Assembly (NCBI GenBank): GCA_963573305.1
Contig: OY754337.1
Location: forward strand, 47,691,164 to 47,755,163
Length of the DNA stretch: 64,000 bases
Direction: 5' to 3'
Source: Pyrrhosoma nymphula
Lineage: Eukaryota; Arthropoda; Insecta; Odonata; Coenagrionidae
The notes under the pieces are model-generated. The model was not told the origin of the DNA. It was given only the letters and a program-made list of their open reading frames with translations, and did not search any database. This document shows positions 13,130 to 23,228 of the stretch, one piece after another; within the stretch, counting starts at the first letter, position 1, and the number at the start of each line of letters is the position of its first letter. A program made the translations under genes and the position numbers.

Positions 13130-13425
13130 GACCGACTACAGTGGACTTTTTCGACTTTAAGGACAGGTGGTAGGTAGGATTATTGGGAAATTGAGGAAAG
13201 GTGGAGAGAAACCCGGCGTTGTTGTTAGCCTGCTTATAACGTAATGCGCCAAGGGATCCACAGTTTAACTGTCCCACTCGATGGATGGAATACTGTAATT
13301 GAAGTGCTCTCCACGTGGAAAGTAGGGATCGGGACTCCACAGAAAAAGTTCGACCACCACTGGGATTCGAACCCATGCCTTCGGTATTGGAAGCCAGTAT
13401 TATAGCGACCATACCGAGCTATCTA
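13130..13425 (-). repeat. tRNA-derived SINE, copy 2
   Basis: The minus-strand head at 13425-13360 has box A-like GGTCGCTATAATACTGGC and box B GGGTTCGAATCCC. The body contains the ACAGTTAAACTGTGG block shared with the copy at 8085-8300. The tail (13160-13240) contains AACCCGGCGTTG.. and GGTAGGTAGG blocks that match, inverted, the 3' part of the plus-strand SINE at 21055-21360. The 5' end abuts the LINE tail at 13422. Confidence 0.65.
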
Positions 13426-13730
13426 CATCTACGAAGTACCGTGCAAGCCACTACCAGAGTGTGTGGCACGGGGTGATTCCACACCAGATATGCAGCACTC
13501 GTCCCAGCACAAATCGGGACCTCGCACATTCACCTGGCCGCTAGGCGCCGACCAAAAAGCAGTCAGGAGAACAGTGCGCAGTCAAACTAGAAACTGGGAG
13601 AGTGCTACGTAAATGAACATGCAAACATGCAGCACAATGCTTAAGACACATCTAGTGGTCAATATTACAAATACTATTAATTTATGAATGCTAAGAGATA
13701 CTACTTCATGCAGAGAACAAAGGCTATTGC
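13422..13730 (-). repeat. LINE 3' end (GATGTA-tailed family), truncated
   Basis: Read on the minus strand this is a 3' UTR with CTAGATGTGTCT, GTTTGCATGTTC, CACTCTCCCAGTTTCTAG, a CACCCCGTGCCACAC hairpin region and the end TACTTCGTAGATGTAGATA. It matches, inverted, the LINE ends at 44618-45230 and 60351-61330, the latter still carrying an RT frame. This copy is 5'-truncated and non-coding. Confidence 0.8.
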
Positions 13731-13741
13731 GACAGAGCTAT

Positions 13742-13975
13742 AGCGCGATCCGGGTTCTCCATAAAGCGTACCCTCGCGCTATAGTTATCTTTCAAGTGCG
13801 TTCCAAAGAGCTGATGGCCATTCTTCAAATTTTGTCTGGTGCTAGTTTATTCACTAGTTTAAATTGACAGAGTGCGTTCTTAGGACAGTAACTGTGAGCA
13901 TTGCCCTTCTAGAGCGATTTGCGTTTTGAATAACGATGAAGACAGCGCGAAAGAATGAAACGTGAAGACTCCCAC
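13742..13975. mobile_element. Short TIR element (MITE), copy 2
   Basis: Second copy of the element at 7375-7606. It shares GCGCGATC, GGTTCTCCATAA.GCGTAC, TTCACTAGTTTAAATTGA, CAGTAACTGTGA and GCGTTTTG blocks in the same order. The right end is changed and an extra copy of the CAGTAACACTAAGCATTGCC segment follows near 13998-14022, so there may be a local duplication. Confidence 0.5.
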
Positions 13976-14231
13976 ACCAGAAGAGGTGTTCTTAGGATAG
14001 TAACACTAAGCATTGCCCTTCTGATCCCTAAAATCAATTTGGTTGTCGCCCTCGACATCGGTTAAGATGTGAAAGAATTAATTTCACACTAAGATCATCT
14101 GACTTGCCTTTAAAACAATTTTTGGCAATTACCATCCAATGATTTAGGCTTCTGTTATGGCTTTCTAAGCGTTACAACCCTGTAGTGGATTTGAAGGCAA
14201 TGAATTTAGAAACCTGTCATGTTAAAAAATT

Positions 14232-14720
14232 GTGCTTCATCAGGGCGTGTACTGTTTTGCCATATTTAACATCGATGATCCTAGTTCTGGTGTTCGATCC
14301 GAAGGAATACTCTTCTCCGTAGAGACGACCTTGACACCCCACGCGTCGATAGAATTCGTGTGGGCTCTTAGTTGGTGTACGCCCGTGAGAAATTTCGACT
14401 TCGCCTGTGCCAAAGATGTATGCAAATCGTCCCTTGGCCTTCTATTCCATTGGTTCAACAATTTTTCATCGGGCCCTGACGGTTCTATCCTTCTGTGATA
14501 AGTGTAATAATCGGTCCAAAAACCGGGTTCAAGGCTAAACTCAAGCAGCGATTTTCCGTGTTTCAAGGCCAGCATTTTTTCAGCTCAATTTTCGCATTAG
14601 AATGATTTCGTGAACCTTTTCCAAATGTTATTGAAAGATGGGAGGATAAGTGAAGATACTGAAAGTCATGAAAACGCTGGAAGGAAAGTCGTAGGTAGTA
14701 TTTGGGGCATATGAAGAAAT
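14232..14720 (-). CDS. Unidentified protein-coding exon or retro-copy
   Basis: A minus-strand frame is open from about 14730 to a TGA at 14232 (about 165 codons). The part from the ATG at 14575 downward is strongly protein-like, with mixed codons and no low complexity: segments include LLEFSLEPGFWTDYYTYHRR, SGPDEKLLNQWNRRPRDDL and LTGVHQLRAHTNSIDAWG. Upstream of the ATG the frame stays open through pyrimidine-rich TTCCTTCCAG and ATGACTTTCAG sequences that could be splice acceptors. I do not recognise the family. It is the best host-exon candidate in the window; a transposon gene fragment is the alternative. Confidence 0.4.
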
Positions 14721-14730
14721 GAATGTTTGC

Positions 14731-15414
14731 TTAAGGAAGCAAAAATTTACGTAAGCGTACTCCTTCGCACTTTATTGAGTGGTAGCGAAACTTAGGTCCG
14801 ACAGGATAAGAATAGTCTGAAGTGGGAATGGGGTACCTGAAAAGTGATCGTGGTAACATCAGAAGGGATAGGGTTAGGGGATGATTGGGGGATGAAAGAA
14901 TGAGGAGTGGATGCTCCGGTAATGGACATGTATGGAAGAAGCGTGCTTCTTAGTTTGGCCAAGTCAAGAGAATGGATGAGAGGCGAATAACCAAGCATAC
15001 CTACTAATGACAGACGAGTGAAGTGAGTGAGATGAAAGGGTAGACCGAGAAAGTCATGGGTGAATGTGGAGGAAAATATTCTTAAGAGAAGAAATATTTG
15101 GAGTCATAAAACAGGATGGCGGACATGAAGTATTGATTGAGATTAACTGAAGCAAAACATTCATCCGAGGATAGGGCAGTAAGGAAGAAAGCATGAAAAC
15201 AGAGCCAGTTTTAGAGGCCTAACACCGAGATATAAGCTCTTTTGCCTGTGCATACCCCGAAAGGGAACCTTGCACAATGGGTATGCATGTATGTAATATT
15301 CGTATAAGATATCCCTTTTAAAATTTTGGACGTTATAATATGGGAGTATCCGGTATGTTTAAAATAAGTCTTACTTAGATGGAAATTCGAAGTATATGGA
15401 CAAAATTGACCTCC
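14731..15414. other. Unassigned DNA, possible weak LINE trace
   Basis: Mostly unrecognised. A plus-strand stretch near 15020-15110 reads GRPRKSW followed by basic residues, which resembles the end of RTE-like proteins, but it is too short and broken to call. Confidence 0.3.
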
Positions 15415-16447
15415 ATCGCCGGTCATATTCTTCTAACAAACAAATCGGGGACTGAAAAATATAAAGGTGTGACTTTTATGAGTTTCAAAACCCTTTTGAA
15501 ATGATTTCTCGCTTTATAAATATAAAAATTGTGGCATTTATGAAGTGTAAAATCATTTCATGTAATCCAGGTCCATAATGTAAAGCCTGAAACATTAGCT
15601 TGTATTTCAAATCCTCATGCAAGAACTTTTTTTTTCAAATTTTCGGCCAGTTTTATTTCAATTATGTATAGTTAAAATTTATTTCATTGCCCTTAAATAA
15701 TATTCTGATTTTACTTAACCAGTTCTTTGATTTTTAATAACTTTAAATGTAAAGTGTTATTTTCTGTTAACATGACGGAGAGGTAACGATCAGAGGGAGA
15801 ATCTTTTTGCAATCGAAGAATGGGTGGAAAAGAACCAACATTGAAGATCCTACCAAGGTAAGGGGAGGAAACATACTGAGCTGAAAATTGAAACTGTGCG
15901 TACAAACTATTGACATAAATGATTTGTAAAAAACGTACACGTCCCTAGAAGCTGTAGTGAATCCGTGGAATCTGTCCAAAAATCGAAAATATCACGCCAT
16001 TTCGTTTTACAGTTGAGTGGCTGAGAAACAGTCGTGTACGTCATATTCACAGAAAATCCTCATATCTCAGGAACAACATTTTGCATTTCAAGTTATAAAA
16101 TAATCAACGAACTGGTTCAGTAAAATCAAAAGATTTTTTAAGGTCATTGGGATAATATATGTTTATGTCATAATTTCATTACTATTATTGAAAAAAAATG
16201 TGACCGAAAATTTGAATAAAAATTGCTTTTGCATGAGGATTTTAAATACAAGTTAGCGTTACAGACTTAAACGAACTGAATTACATGAAAGGATTTACCC
16301 GTCCTAAATTCCATGCTTTTTAAATTTATAAAGTACCTACCAATTAAATTATTTCAAAATGGTTTTAAAACTTTTCAAAATTACTTACAATTCTATGTTT
16401 CTCAGTCCCCAATTTGTTTGTATGAAAAATATGATCGGTGAAACATA
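15415..16447. mobile_element. Non-autonomous element with about 240-bp TIRs
   Basis: The left 15415-15665 and right 16195-16447 segments are inverted copies of each other. Matching blocks from the outside in are TCATATT, CAAACAAAT.GGGGACTGA, TTTGAAAT, CTTTATAAAT, TTTCATGTAAT, AACTTGTATTT.AAATCCTC, ATGCAA and CAAATTTTCGG. The internal about 530 bp are AT-rich and have no recognised protein. Arms are roughly 80% alike by eye, so the copy is old. It fits a foldback or long-TIR DNA transposon; superfamily is unknown. Confidence 0.7.
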
Positions 16448-17855
16448 TTAGGATAAGAGTATATGATATAATGTACTTGGCATCGTATTTAAGCGAACGA
16501 ATAAACAAGAGCAATTATTCCAGGGTCACTTTGCTTCGATTGAAATTAATTGATCGATCGATACATTATCTTAGTTTCTAATAAATACGATCATTTCATA
16601 CAATGACCTATATTTTCGTCCATCACCTGTTGGAGAAAATACAAATGCATAACTTTCATGAATAACGTGTGCCTATTGCTCGACGATTTGCGCATAAAAA
16701 TTAAGGTTTTGCATTTTTCAACCTAGTGGTTTTTGGTTTTTCTTCACTTCAGATTCTTGTTTCCCAAAAGAGGGTGGAGCAAACGCAAGGTGATTGGTCG
16801 AACCACAGACTTAAAAGATCATTTTTGTGTATGGTGCCAACATTTTTTAATGTTACCCGAAATTATTAAAAGTGAAAAACATTTTCAATACCTAAATGAA
16901 TATGCAAAATTTGCATGTTTTTGGTAAATAATGGTTGTTTTCTCAGAAAGATGATGAATACTTTTAGTAAAACTTAAGTAAAAAAATTAAGAATTTGCAG
17001 GGAGACTTTTTTTGTTCATTATTTGTATTTTTTTACTTTTTTATAATTTTCGTAATACTAAAAGCACATTGTTTACAATAAAGTAGGTAGCCTTAACACA
17101 GGTGTATCCTTCAAGGATACCCAAAAATTCCAAACACTGTTTTTCTTATGTACTTTGTTATTGTGAAGAAATTAATAAACATTATTAATATATAATTATT
17201 ATAAATATTGCATTCACTCCGCCATATTGTCCACCAGAACACAATAATCATACATTTATCGATTGTCTGTCACATTAATTCATTGTTTGTATCATAATCA
17301 CTGACTATACCTGTGTTCATCTTTTATACACGGATCTGCTCTTGTATCCAGGCCGCAGACTCTGTTATCCTGATCCACTTACAAGCTCTTCACGTGCACG
17401 GTCATGTCGACCCAGGAGAAAGTTGATCGCTGTGTCTACCATTCTTATTCATTAATGGCTCGATCGAACGTCGACTTTTCTCTGAGCTAGCATTCGCGTG
17501 ATTTTTCCCCCGACAGCATCTCGTTTCGTGCTCTCTCTCACTCTCTTTTCGAAATTCCCGCCCTAATCATAGAGTACACGAAGAGAGTGCACGAGTGCCG
17601 AAATGTGGGTCGTATCACGTTCATCCGCTCACCCCACCTCCACCTTGCACTCCTCTTCATCGTGATCCGTTTGAGAGATCTCGGTGGCCTTGATTTTTGA
17701 TAAGTAGTGACGGATCATGGGGAAATTAGTGATCGGCAATTTAAAAAAATAATATCACACCTCATTTGAGCTATGTCCCCCAACTAGGCTATCTCTGTTC
17801 TCAAAATATGGACTCTCAATGTGAGAGAATACTTTGGTAGATGCCGAAATTGGAA
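16448..17855. other. Unassigned DNA
   Basis: AT-rich and unrecognised to about 17330, then a more mixed and CpG-containing segment (17340-17700) with pyrimidine-rich runs such as CTCTCTCTCACTCTC. It could hold a promoter, but no exon is recognised. Confidence 0.35.
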
Positions 17856-17868
17856 AGGAGGGAGTCTA

Positions 17869-18050
17869 AAAGTTGTTGTTTCAGGCTTGATTTTGTGGAA
17901 TAACATCATGAATGAAAAGGACTGGCAATTTTCCACAAGAATATAGTTTTAATCGACCGGTTTCGGTGTACAACCTGATGATGGTGTTGTACACCGAAAC
18001 CAGTCGATTAAAACTATATTCTTGTGGAAAATTGCCAGTCCTTTTCATTC
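17869..18050 (-). mobile_element. Hammerhead-bearing foldback element A
   Basis: Nearly perfect inverted arms (about 17914-17971 and 17992-18048) surround a short loop. The outer sequence on the left is the conserved tail on the minus strand (TTCCACAAAATCAAGCCTG). The element lies between exact 13-bp direct repeats AGGAGGGAGTCTA at 17856-17868 and 18051-18063. The whole is 182 bp, one of the shortest members, and has no coding capacity. The repeats show it integrated as a unit. Duplications of 12-14 bp recur at eight other members, which argues for target-primed retrotransposition rather than a cut-and-paste transposase. Confidence 0.85.
17972..18010 (+). ncRNA. Hammerhead ribozyme-like motif
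   Basis: Core CUGAUGA at 17975-17981, one extra U, stem II GGUGU/ACACC with a UGU loop, then GAAAC at 17996-18000, a minimal stem III (AC-CA-GU) and cleavage triplet GUC ending at 18005. Stem I pairs only at its first base within this strand, so folding would need the opposite arm or a dimer. The minus strand of the same element lacks the CUGAUGA core. Confidence 0.55.
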
Positions 18051-18063
18051 AGGAGGGAGTCTA

Positions 18064-18999
18064 TTTTACAATTACAATTGAATATTTATGGACTATACAT
18101 GTTCAATAGAGAAGTTTGTTGAAGTGATTTCAATGCAGTAATCTACGACGAAGAGGTGCAGTGTTTCGTGTTCGTTTGTGAAAGTTGAAAAAGTTTCATA
18201 CTCGGTGATAGACCTTTAAATATGACTTTGTTTTAATAATTCCCTCCACACTGCGTTATTTTTTGCATACCTTGCACTTTAAATGGACTCCTAAAACTCC
18301 TCCTCTTCAGTCTATTTTACTCATTTCATTATTTCCATAAATTCATTCATTATTCATTCGTTGATTGGTTCTTGATCAATTTTTTCGAGCATTAATGCCT
18401 CTTTTCTCTAATCTTGAAAATTATTAGATCACCGGCTAATCAAACCATTACCATTCCCAGAATATTCATTCCCTGTAATGATAGGGCAGATTCCCTGGAA
18501 ACCTATTTCCTCTGCGCTACAAAAGTGACATCACTCCTTTTTAACAAGTTTCACTCCATTCTTTTAAAGTCCAAACTTAACGATACAAATTTTTCACAAG
18601 GTGCAGAATTATTTTTACTTTTAATCGCAAATCCTAGCCTAATTCGCCATCGTTACTTAGTACCGACACTAGCTATCAGCCATATTAATGACACTCGATG
18701 GTCCCGTGACCTAGCAAGTGTTTTAGATGCCCTGCTTGTTGTAACCTTTTTTATTTTAACATGTAGTTTACTAGATTTTAGTAGTGTCAGGCATTAAGCT
18801 CGTCAGATCATTTTGGCTGTGTCAAGTTTGGAGGACTTCGCATATTACATCAAGCTTGCCAGCGTAGGTACTAGATTATCGCGTAATTAATTCATCGAGA
18901 GGCAGTTTGCGATAAAACGCTACGGGAAGGCCCCATCAAAGTGCAAAAATAATGTACTTAGGTGAGGGTAAAGTAAACACTGCAATTCCACAAAAATAT
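18064..18999. other. Unassigned DNA with a 127-codon open frame
   Basis: An open plus-strand frame (18414-18797) has no ATG at its start, no recognised domain and a composition typical of AT-rich non-coding DNA. Nothing else is identifiable. Confidence 0.3.
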
Positions 19000-19175
19000 A
19001 ATTAAACTAAATCTCTTCCGACCATGGTTTCAATAATGTGCATCCTTTTCACGTTGTTAACGTGATGGTAGGCCAAACAACTTTGTGGAATCGTGACATA
19101 GTGGAAGAATATATCACTTTGTAATTTTCCACACTATTTTTAACTATAAAAGACCGGTATATTAAACAAGTGAGG
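19000..19175 (-). repeat. Decayed hammerhead-family pieces
   Basis: On the minus strand this shows ACCGGTC, TGTGGAAAATTACAAAG, the tail TTCCACAAAGTTG and, further on, GAAACCATGGTCGG. The order CCGGTC, TGTGGAAAA, TTCCACAAAGTT matches a single arm plus tail of the foldback family, and GAAACCATGGTCGG matches the 3' half of its ribozyme. The 5' halves are lost. No direct repeats were found. Confidence 0.5.
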
Positions 19176-19577
19176 AAAATTACACTGATTTACTCATTAA
19201 CCTTCAGGTGGATTGGATCAGGTGAATAGGGAAGAGTGTGAATTACTCCCATCATGAAGGAATTCCACCAATTGAAGTGACAAGACTTCCACCTTCATCA
19301 GATTACTTAGGTGTATCGATGATGAAGGCCAGCGGCGCGGGGGGGGGGGGGGGGGTCAGGGGTATATTCTCCTCCCCCTGCCTCCTTCAATGTTGAAGAG
19401 GGCGTTAATATGTATCAAAAAGGGAGAGCAGAAGGTGCACTTAACGGGGCACCCCAAAGAGACAGGACTTCGGTTCACGTGAAAGATGAATATTGAAGCG
19501 AAAAACCTCAATTCCGAATTTGAAAATAACCAATTTTAGATTTTTAAAAGGATTGTTTTAAACGTTGAAAAAAATAG

Positions 19578-19797
19578 AGTGTAGGCTTCCGCAGCTGTTA
19601 TCAGATGCTGATAGACTTTCGAGTTTTGCTGCTGGTCCGAGCATTTTTAGCTCAACGCTTCACTCACGCTTCAGCTAGCAGCTTCTTCAGGTGAGAAGTC
19701 CTGAAGCACTTCGCTCCTGAAGACGCTCGCTGCAACGCGAGTGAAACGTTGAGCTAAAAGTGCTCCAATCGCAGCATAACTTTTAAGTCTCATCAAG
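19578..19797. mobile_element. Hammerhead-bearing foldback element B, nested
   Basis: Inverted arms about 19605-19676 and 19741-19790 share TGCTGC, GAGCA.TTTTAGCTCAACG on opposite strands. Imperfect direct repeats flank it (GTTGAAAAAAATAG at 19564-19577 and GTTGAAAATAAAATAG at 19798-19813, differing by an indel). Both arms carry CUGAAGA-type hammerhead cores. It sits inside the hAT-like element, so it is the younger insertion. Confidence 0.7.
19706..19763 (+). ncRNA. Type I hammerhead ribozyme, most intact in window
   Basis: Stem I is GCUC/GAGC (19713-19716 with 19751-19754), continued after an internal loop by GCACUU/AAGUGC (19706-19711 with 19758-19763). The core is CUGAAGA (19717-19723), stem II GCUCGC/GCGAGU with a UGCAAC loop, then GAAAC (19743-19747) and GUU ending at 19750, the predicted cleavage site. 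Stem III is minimal (one A-U pair closing CG), so cleavage may need a dimer. The mate on the minus strand has the same CUGAAGA but a GAAG in place of GAAA. Confidence 0.7.
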
Positions 19798-20357
19798 GTT
19801 GAAAATAAAATAGTTTTTAAGGAAGGACGGGGCGCCAAAAAGCTTGAACCCTCCCCCCTTAAACCCGTCAAGTTGTTACGCCGCTGATGAATACATATTT
19901 AAAACACCATGGATATTCCTCGTTTTGGGGTGAAAACAGCACCAATAACCTTAAAAGTTATTATTCACCTCATTTTCGCAGATTTCCCTTTCCGCGGGTT
20001 TCCTTCTCGCTATCATGCTTGAGTGGCCTCCTTCACTCTCGCCGCTATGATCCACATCTGACTGGCGAAGAAAGTAAACCCCTACTCACCATTTTAGACA
20101 TTTATGAACCGTTTTCACATGTCTGAGAATAGATTGAAATAGGCGATTGAGATGTGAGAGTTGAGGAGAAAGATGGAGATGGTTCGATGGGTGGAAAAGA
20201 AACCGAACGGTGACGTATTTCGCATGGTGGGAGGCTGCAGGTAGAATTAATGACGAGGCATGGCAAGAGGATTGAGCGAGTAATCGGAGGATAGCGAAAG
20301 TTGAAGACGATTATCTCTGTTAGGAATTTTGGGAAGAGGGGAAGGAGGAGGCAAAGA

Positions 20358-20690
20358 GTTTAGAGCGTTCCACATACAGTGGATAGAATGAATCTTATGG
20401 AGAATCTCCATAAGGTGGGAGGTGCAAATTAGCTGATTAACGAAAGAAAATTAACGAAAATTACCTAAATGCAATTCAATACCTGTACCAAAAAGCACAT
20501 CAAGAAGTCTTCCAACATTCAACAATTATCCCCAAAAGTAACTAGCCTAAATTTAGCGCTGAGTTGAAAATGGTTGCCTACGTGTCCTAGAGGTGAGCTC
20601 TCGGAGCGTAAGTTTGGCAACAGTGATCTCCATAAGGTCCATACATTCAACTAAACGTGGAACGGTGTATAGGTAGGGTAGGAGCAGGGA
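20358..20690. mobile_element. TIR element (MITE), GCGTTC-ended family, copy 1
   Basis: The left end is TAGAGCGTTCCACA; the right end carries the inverted ACGTGGAACGG. Inside are TCTCCATAAGGTGGGAGGTGC, AGTCTTCCAA and CTAAATTTAGCGC, all shared in order with the copies at 36212-36532 and 50495-51195. It is non-coding. Confidence 0.6.
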
Positions 20691-20974
20691 GTATATTGGA
20701 AATGAATAGGAAAGTAGGGTAAGGAAACACGTCATAACCTGGAATGGCAGGATAGAAACGGTAAAAATTTGACTACCAGCCAAATATTCCTGTCTGCTTT
20801 TTGGCATCGATGACAAGTATTCCTTTTTCTAATAAAAAGGAATTTTTCAATCAAAATATTAAGTGTACCCGTAATCCATTCAATGACCTTGATGAAGAAG
20901 CTTCTGCATTTTCTTAAGCCAACTTTTTTTATCAGGATGAAAGCCAAAGTTCAGATGACAAAGTCAACATAATA

Positions 20975-21052
20975 CTTACACAATAAAAACTACAGCAAGG
21001 GAAAGAATGTTGCTATCTGGAATACAGGATCACAACTGATGGAAGGCAAGAA
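20975..21052 (+). pseudogene. Short RTE-like LINE fragment
   Basis: The plus strand reads KECCYLEYRITTDGRQ, matching FCYLGSRITSDGRIQ in the copy beginning at about 61635. It ends directly at the SINE that follows, so the SINE either inserted here or the two were retrotransposed together. Confidence 0.45.
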
Positions 21053-21054
21053 AA

Positions 21055-21360
21055 ACTGATCGGGTTGGTTCAATGGATAGATTACTGACCGCCCATACAG
21101 AAGGCCGAGGTTTGAATCCCGCCGGTGGCGGAGATGTATCAATGGAATCTTAATCCCTGGTTGGGTGTCGAGTGGAGAGCATTTCAAGCACAATACTCCG
21201 TCCGTGGGTAGGAACCATAGATCGTGTTCAATTAGGTGCCATTCGTTAAGAGCCTGGTTAACACCGACGCCGGGTTTTTATCCACCCTTCCTACATTCTC
21301 GAATAATTCAACCTACCCACCTTTCTTTAATCGCCCAAATACCCATGTTATAGGTCACCT
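21055..21360 (+). repeat. tRNA-derived SINE, plus copy
   Basis: The head reads TGGTTCAATGGATAGATTAC (box A) and GAGGTTTGAATCCC (box B), as in a tRNA-derived pol III promoter. The body has GTGTCGAGTGGAGAGCATTT. The tail with CGACGCCGGGTTTTTATCCA and CAACCTACCCACC is shared, inverted, with the SINE at 13130-13425. Such shared tails usually reflect recognition by one LINE partner. Confidence 0.65.
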
Positions 21361-22315
21361 CTCTCAAATGCCTATCCAGTCCTTACTTAGTCTTTTAGTA
21401 TCCAGTCTATTTAGTCTTGTCGTTTGCCCAGGTTGCGAACGAACAGTCAAAAATTTATGGATTATTTTTAATTGCAACAAATATATTAGTATTGCTATTT
21501 TAAACCACATTTTATTATTACTGTTTCTTTATGGTGACGTATTGTGGAGTACGTTGAGAACTATATAAAACGCCAGTCAGTTTTTTGTGTGTTAGTTGTG
21601 TTGGAGATAGGCAATTGTTGCTTTGAAGATCCGTTTTAAGAGAAAATATTATTTTCTGGACATATTGGGTGAAAAAGAAAAGAATTATAAACAGTTATAT
21701 AGTACCTAATTAATAAATACTCATGGCAGGAAAACGTTAGTTTTACCCCAACTTTGATCTTCTTGTATTGTCCGACTCGGTAGCATCACCCCCCCCCCCC
21801 CGGTATTCATCCCTTCGCTTCAGAGACGCATTGTGGGTCAAACCCAACCTCTCCTCCCTTAAACTAGCCCCACCCATCCAACCTCTTTCCCCTCAATGCA
21901 CATATCGATTCCACCTCTGTTTACCTCATCACGCGTCCTCTCTCCACAGCCTTACGGAGCGAAGGAGCGCCTCTATCTATCCCCCCCTGCACGCCTTTGG
22001 CTTTCCCTTCAATCGAACCTTACCCCACCCGCACCGTGACCTTCTTTTGTCTTTTCTCTCTCTCTCACTGGGTGCGGCACGCTCCGCATTCCGTTCCCAC
22101 CGTGATCACGGTGGAGGTGGTGGTGCGAGAACATAATGACTGTGAGTTCTCAGTCGCTCTCGAGATTAACGCGATACTAAATAAAAAAACAATAGTTAAA
22201 AGAAGTCGCACCCTCTTAAGAAGTAACTCAAGGAGGTTATTATTATTAGGGTAATCTACCGATTGCGTTAAGGTAATCTTAAGATACTTCTTTGTTATCT
22301 CAGTTTTTATGGACT
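21361..22315. other. Unassigned DNA with C-rich tracts
   Basis: No recognised gene. A poly-C run near 21787-21801 and a pyrimidine-rich, CpG-containing stretch (21790-22120) produce overlapping open frames of low-complexity Pro/Ser/Arg composition, which I treat as non-coding. Confidence 0.4.
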
Positions 22316-22328
22316 TACTAGATATTGA

Positions 22329-22499
22329 GTAGTGAAATTTCTTAGCAGTTTTCCACTTTAAAAAAATGGAAAACTGCGTTGATAAACCTTTGACTCTCCT
22401 CTCGAAATGTCACCTAAGGCACTGATGAAGCCTACAAAAAAAGGCGAAATGTTGGCAAATCGGTAGATTTTTAATCGAAAAAATATATACATACATACA

Positions 22500-22549
<50 letters not shown>

Positions 22550-22615
22550 CACACACATACATATACATATTACTATGAATGAATTCCACCACATCTGCCC
22601 TAATACAACTTCATT
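22329..22615 (+). mobile_element. Hammerhead-family element C with microsatellite
   Basis: The right-hand tail TTCCACCACATCTGCCC is nearly identical to that of element D (23200-23435), defining a second tail subfamily. A hammerhead-like core CTGATGA (22422-22428), stem GCCU/AGGC and GAAAU (22446-22450) is present, but the triplet after GAAA is altered. Flanks TACTAGATATTGA (22316-22328) and TATTAGATATTGA (22616-22628) are a 13-bp duplication with one mismatch. The right half has been expanded by a GT/AT microsatellite, so the opposite arm is lost. Confidence 0.65.
22489..22570. repeat. (AC/GT)n-(AT)n microsatellite
   Basis: CATA repeats, then GT repeats, about 15 AT units, then CATACACACACATACATA. 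It lies inside foldback element C and is itself nearly palindromic around the AT core. Confidence 0.95.
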
Positions 22616-22714
22616 TATTAGATATTGATTTGAGTGTAGTAACAGAAATTATAAAGGAGAATGAATGTATTCATGCCTGTCGCATTTACGGCGATGAAAT
22701 ATGAAGAAATATGA

Positions 22715-22790
22715 AGGACCGGGATTCGAACCACGGACCTTTAGCTTGCCGGGCTAATGCGCAGTCCAATACTGGAAGCAGGCTGATATA
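22715..22790 (-). repeat. tRNA-like sequence (SINE head or pseudogene)
   Basis: On the minus strand GCATTAGCCCGGCAAGC (box A region) is followed by GTGGTTCGAATCCCGG (box B). The arrangement and arm lengths look like a tRNA-derived promoter, but there is no clean acceptor stem. I do not call a functional tRNA. Confidence 0.5.
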
Positions 22791-23228
22791 TTGTTAGTAT
22801 TGCAAAGATGAGATATTTTTCTTAATGATGAGGCCAATCTTTGCTCAAACTACTATACATTCACCAGCTGATTAAACCATTCATTTTCAACATGAACAAA
22901 ATGATTCTGCATGCCATACTATTATCGACAGTAAAATAAAAATGGTCCCACTTTTCATGGAACTCCTGCAGCCTAATCTGCAGTCTTATTAATGACCACT
23001 GATCACACTTATTAAATACCACTTCCTCGGGGTGAAAATTTTTAAAGTTTACTGTGGCTGTCTTCATAACTTGAAGTACCTCATGTTATGCTTATGAAAA
23101 TAATTCACCAAACACTTCAGGAAGACTCCTGCTTTCAGTACCACCGTAATGGATAGTCTTAGTCTAAGACTGATAAGACTGCTACAGGTATTTCTTCATG
23201 CATTTTTTATATGTATTAAATATTGGTT

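Larger units (their letters stand above)
19330..19886. mobile_element. hAT-like non-autonomous element, diverged
   Basis: The ends are CAGCGGCG at 19330 and its inverse CGCCGCTG at 19879-19886. Flanks ATGAAGGC and ATGAATAC agree at six of eight positions, as an old 8-bp duplication would. The left part holds an 18-G run, a typical replication-slippage tract. The element contains a complete foldback (19578-19797) inserted into it. No transposase is present. The assignment rests on short termini only. Confidence 0.4.

Noticed and set aside
18414..18797. A 127-codon open frame as a possible gene
   Set aside because: No ATG at the start, no domain, and a hydrophobic AT-driven composition. Kept only as a note in the unassigned stretch.
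21768..22254. Overlapping open frames of 122 and 85 codons
   Set aside because: Pyrimidine-rich, low-complexity translation beginning in a poly-C run.
22715..22790. A functional tRNA gene
   Set aside because: Box A and box B are present but acceptor stem pairing is not convincing; the same holds for 4262, 31930 and 63675.
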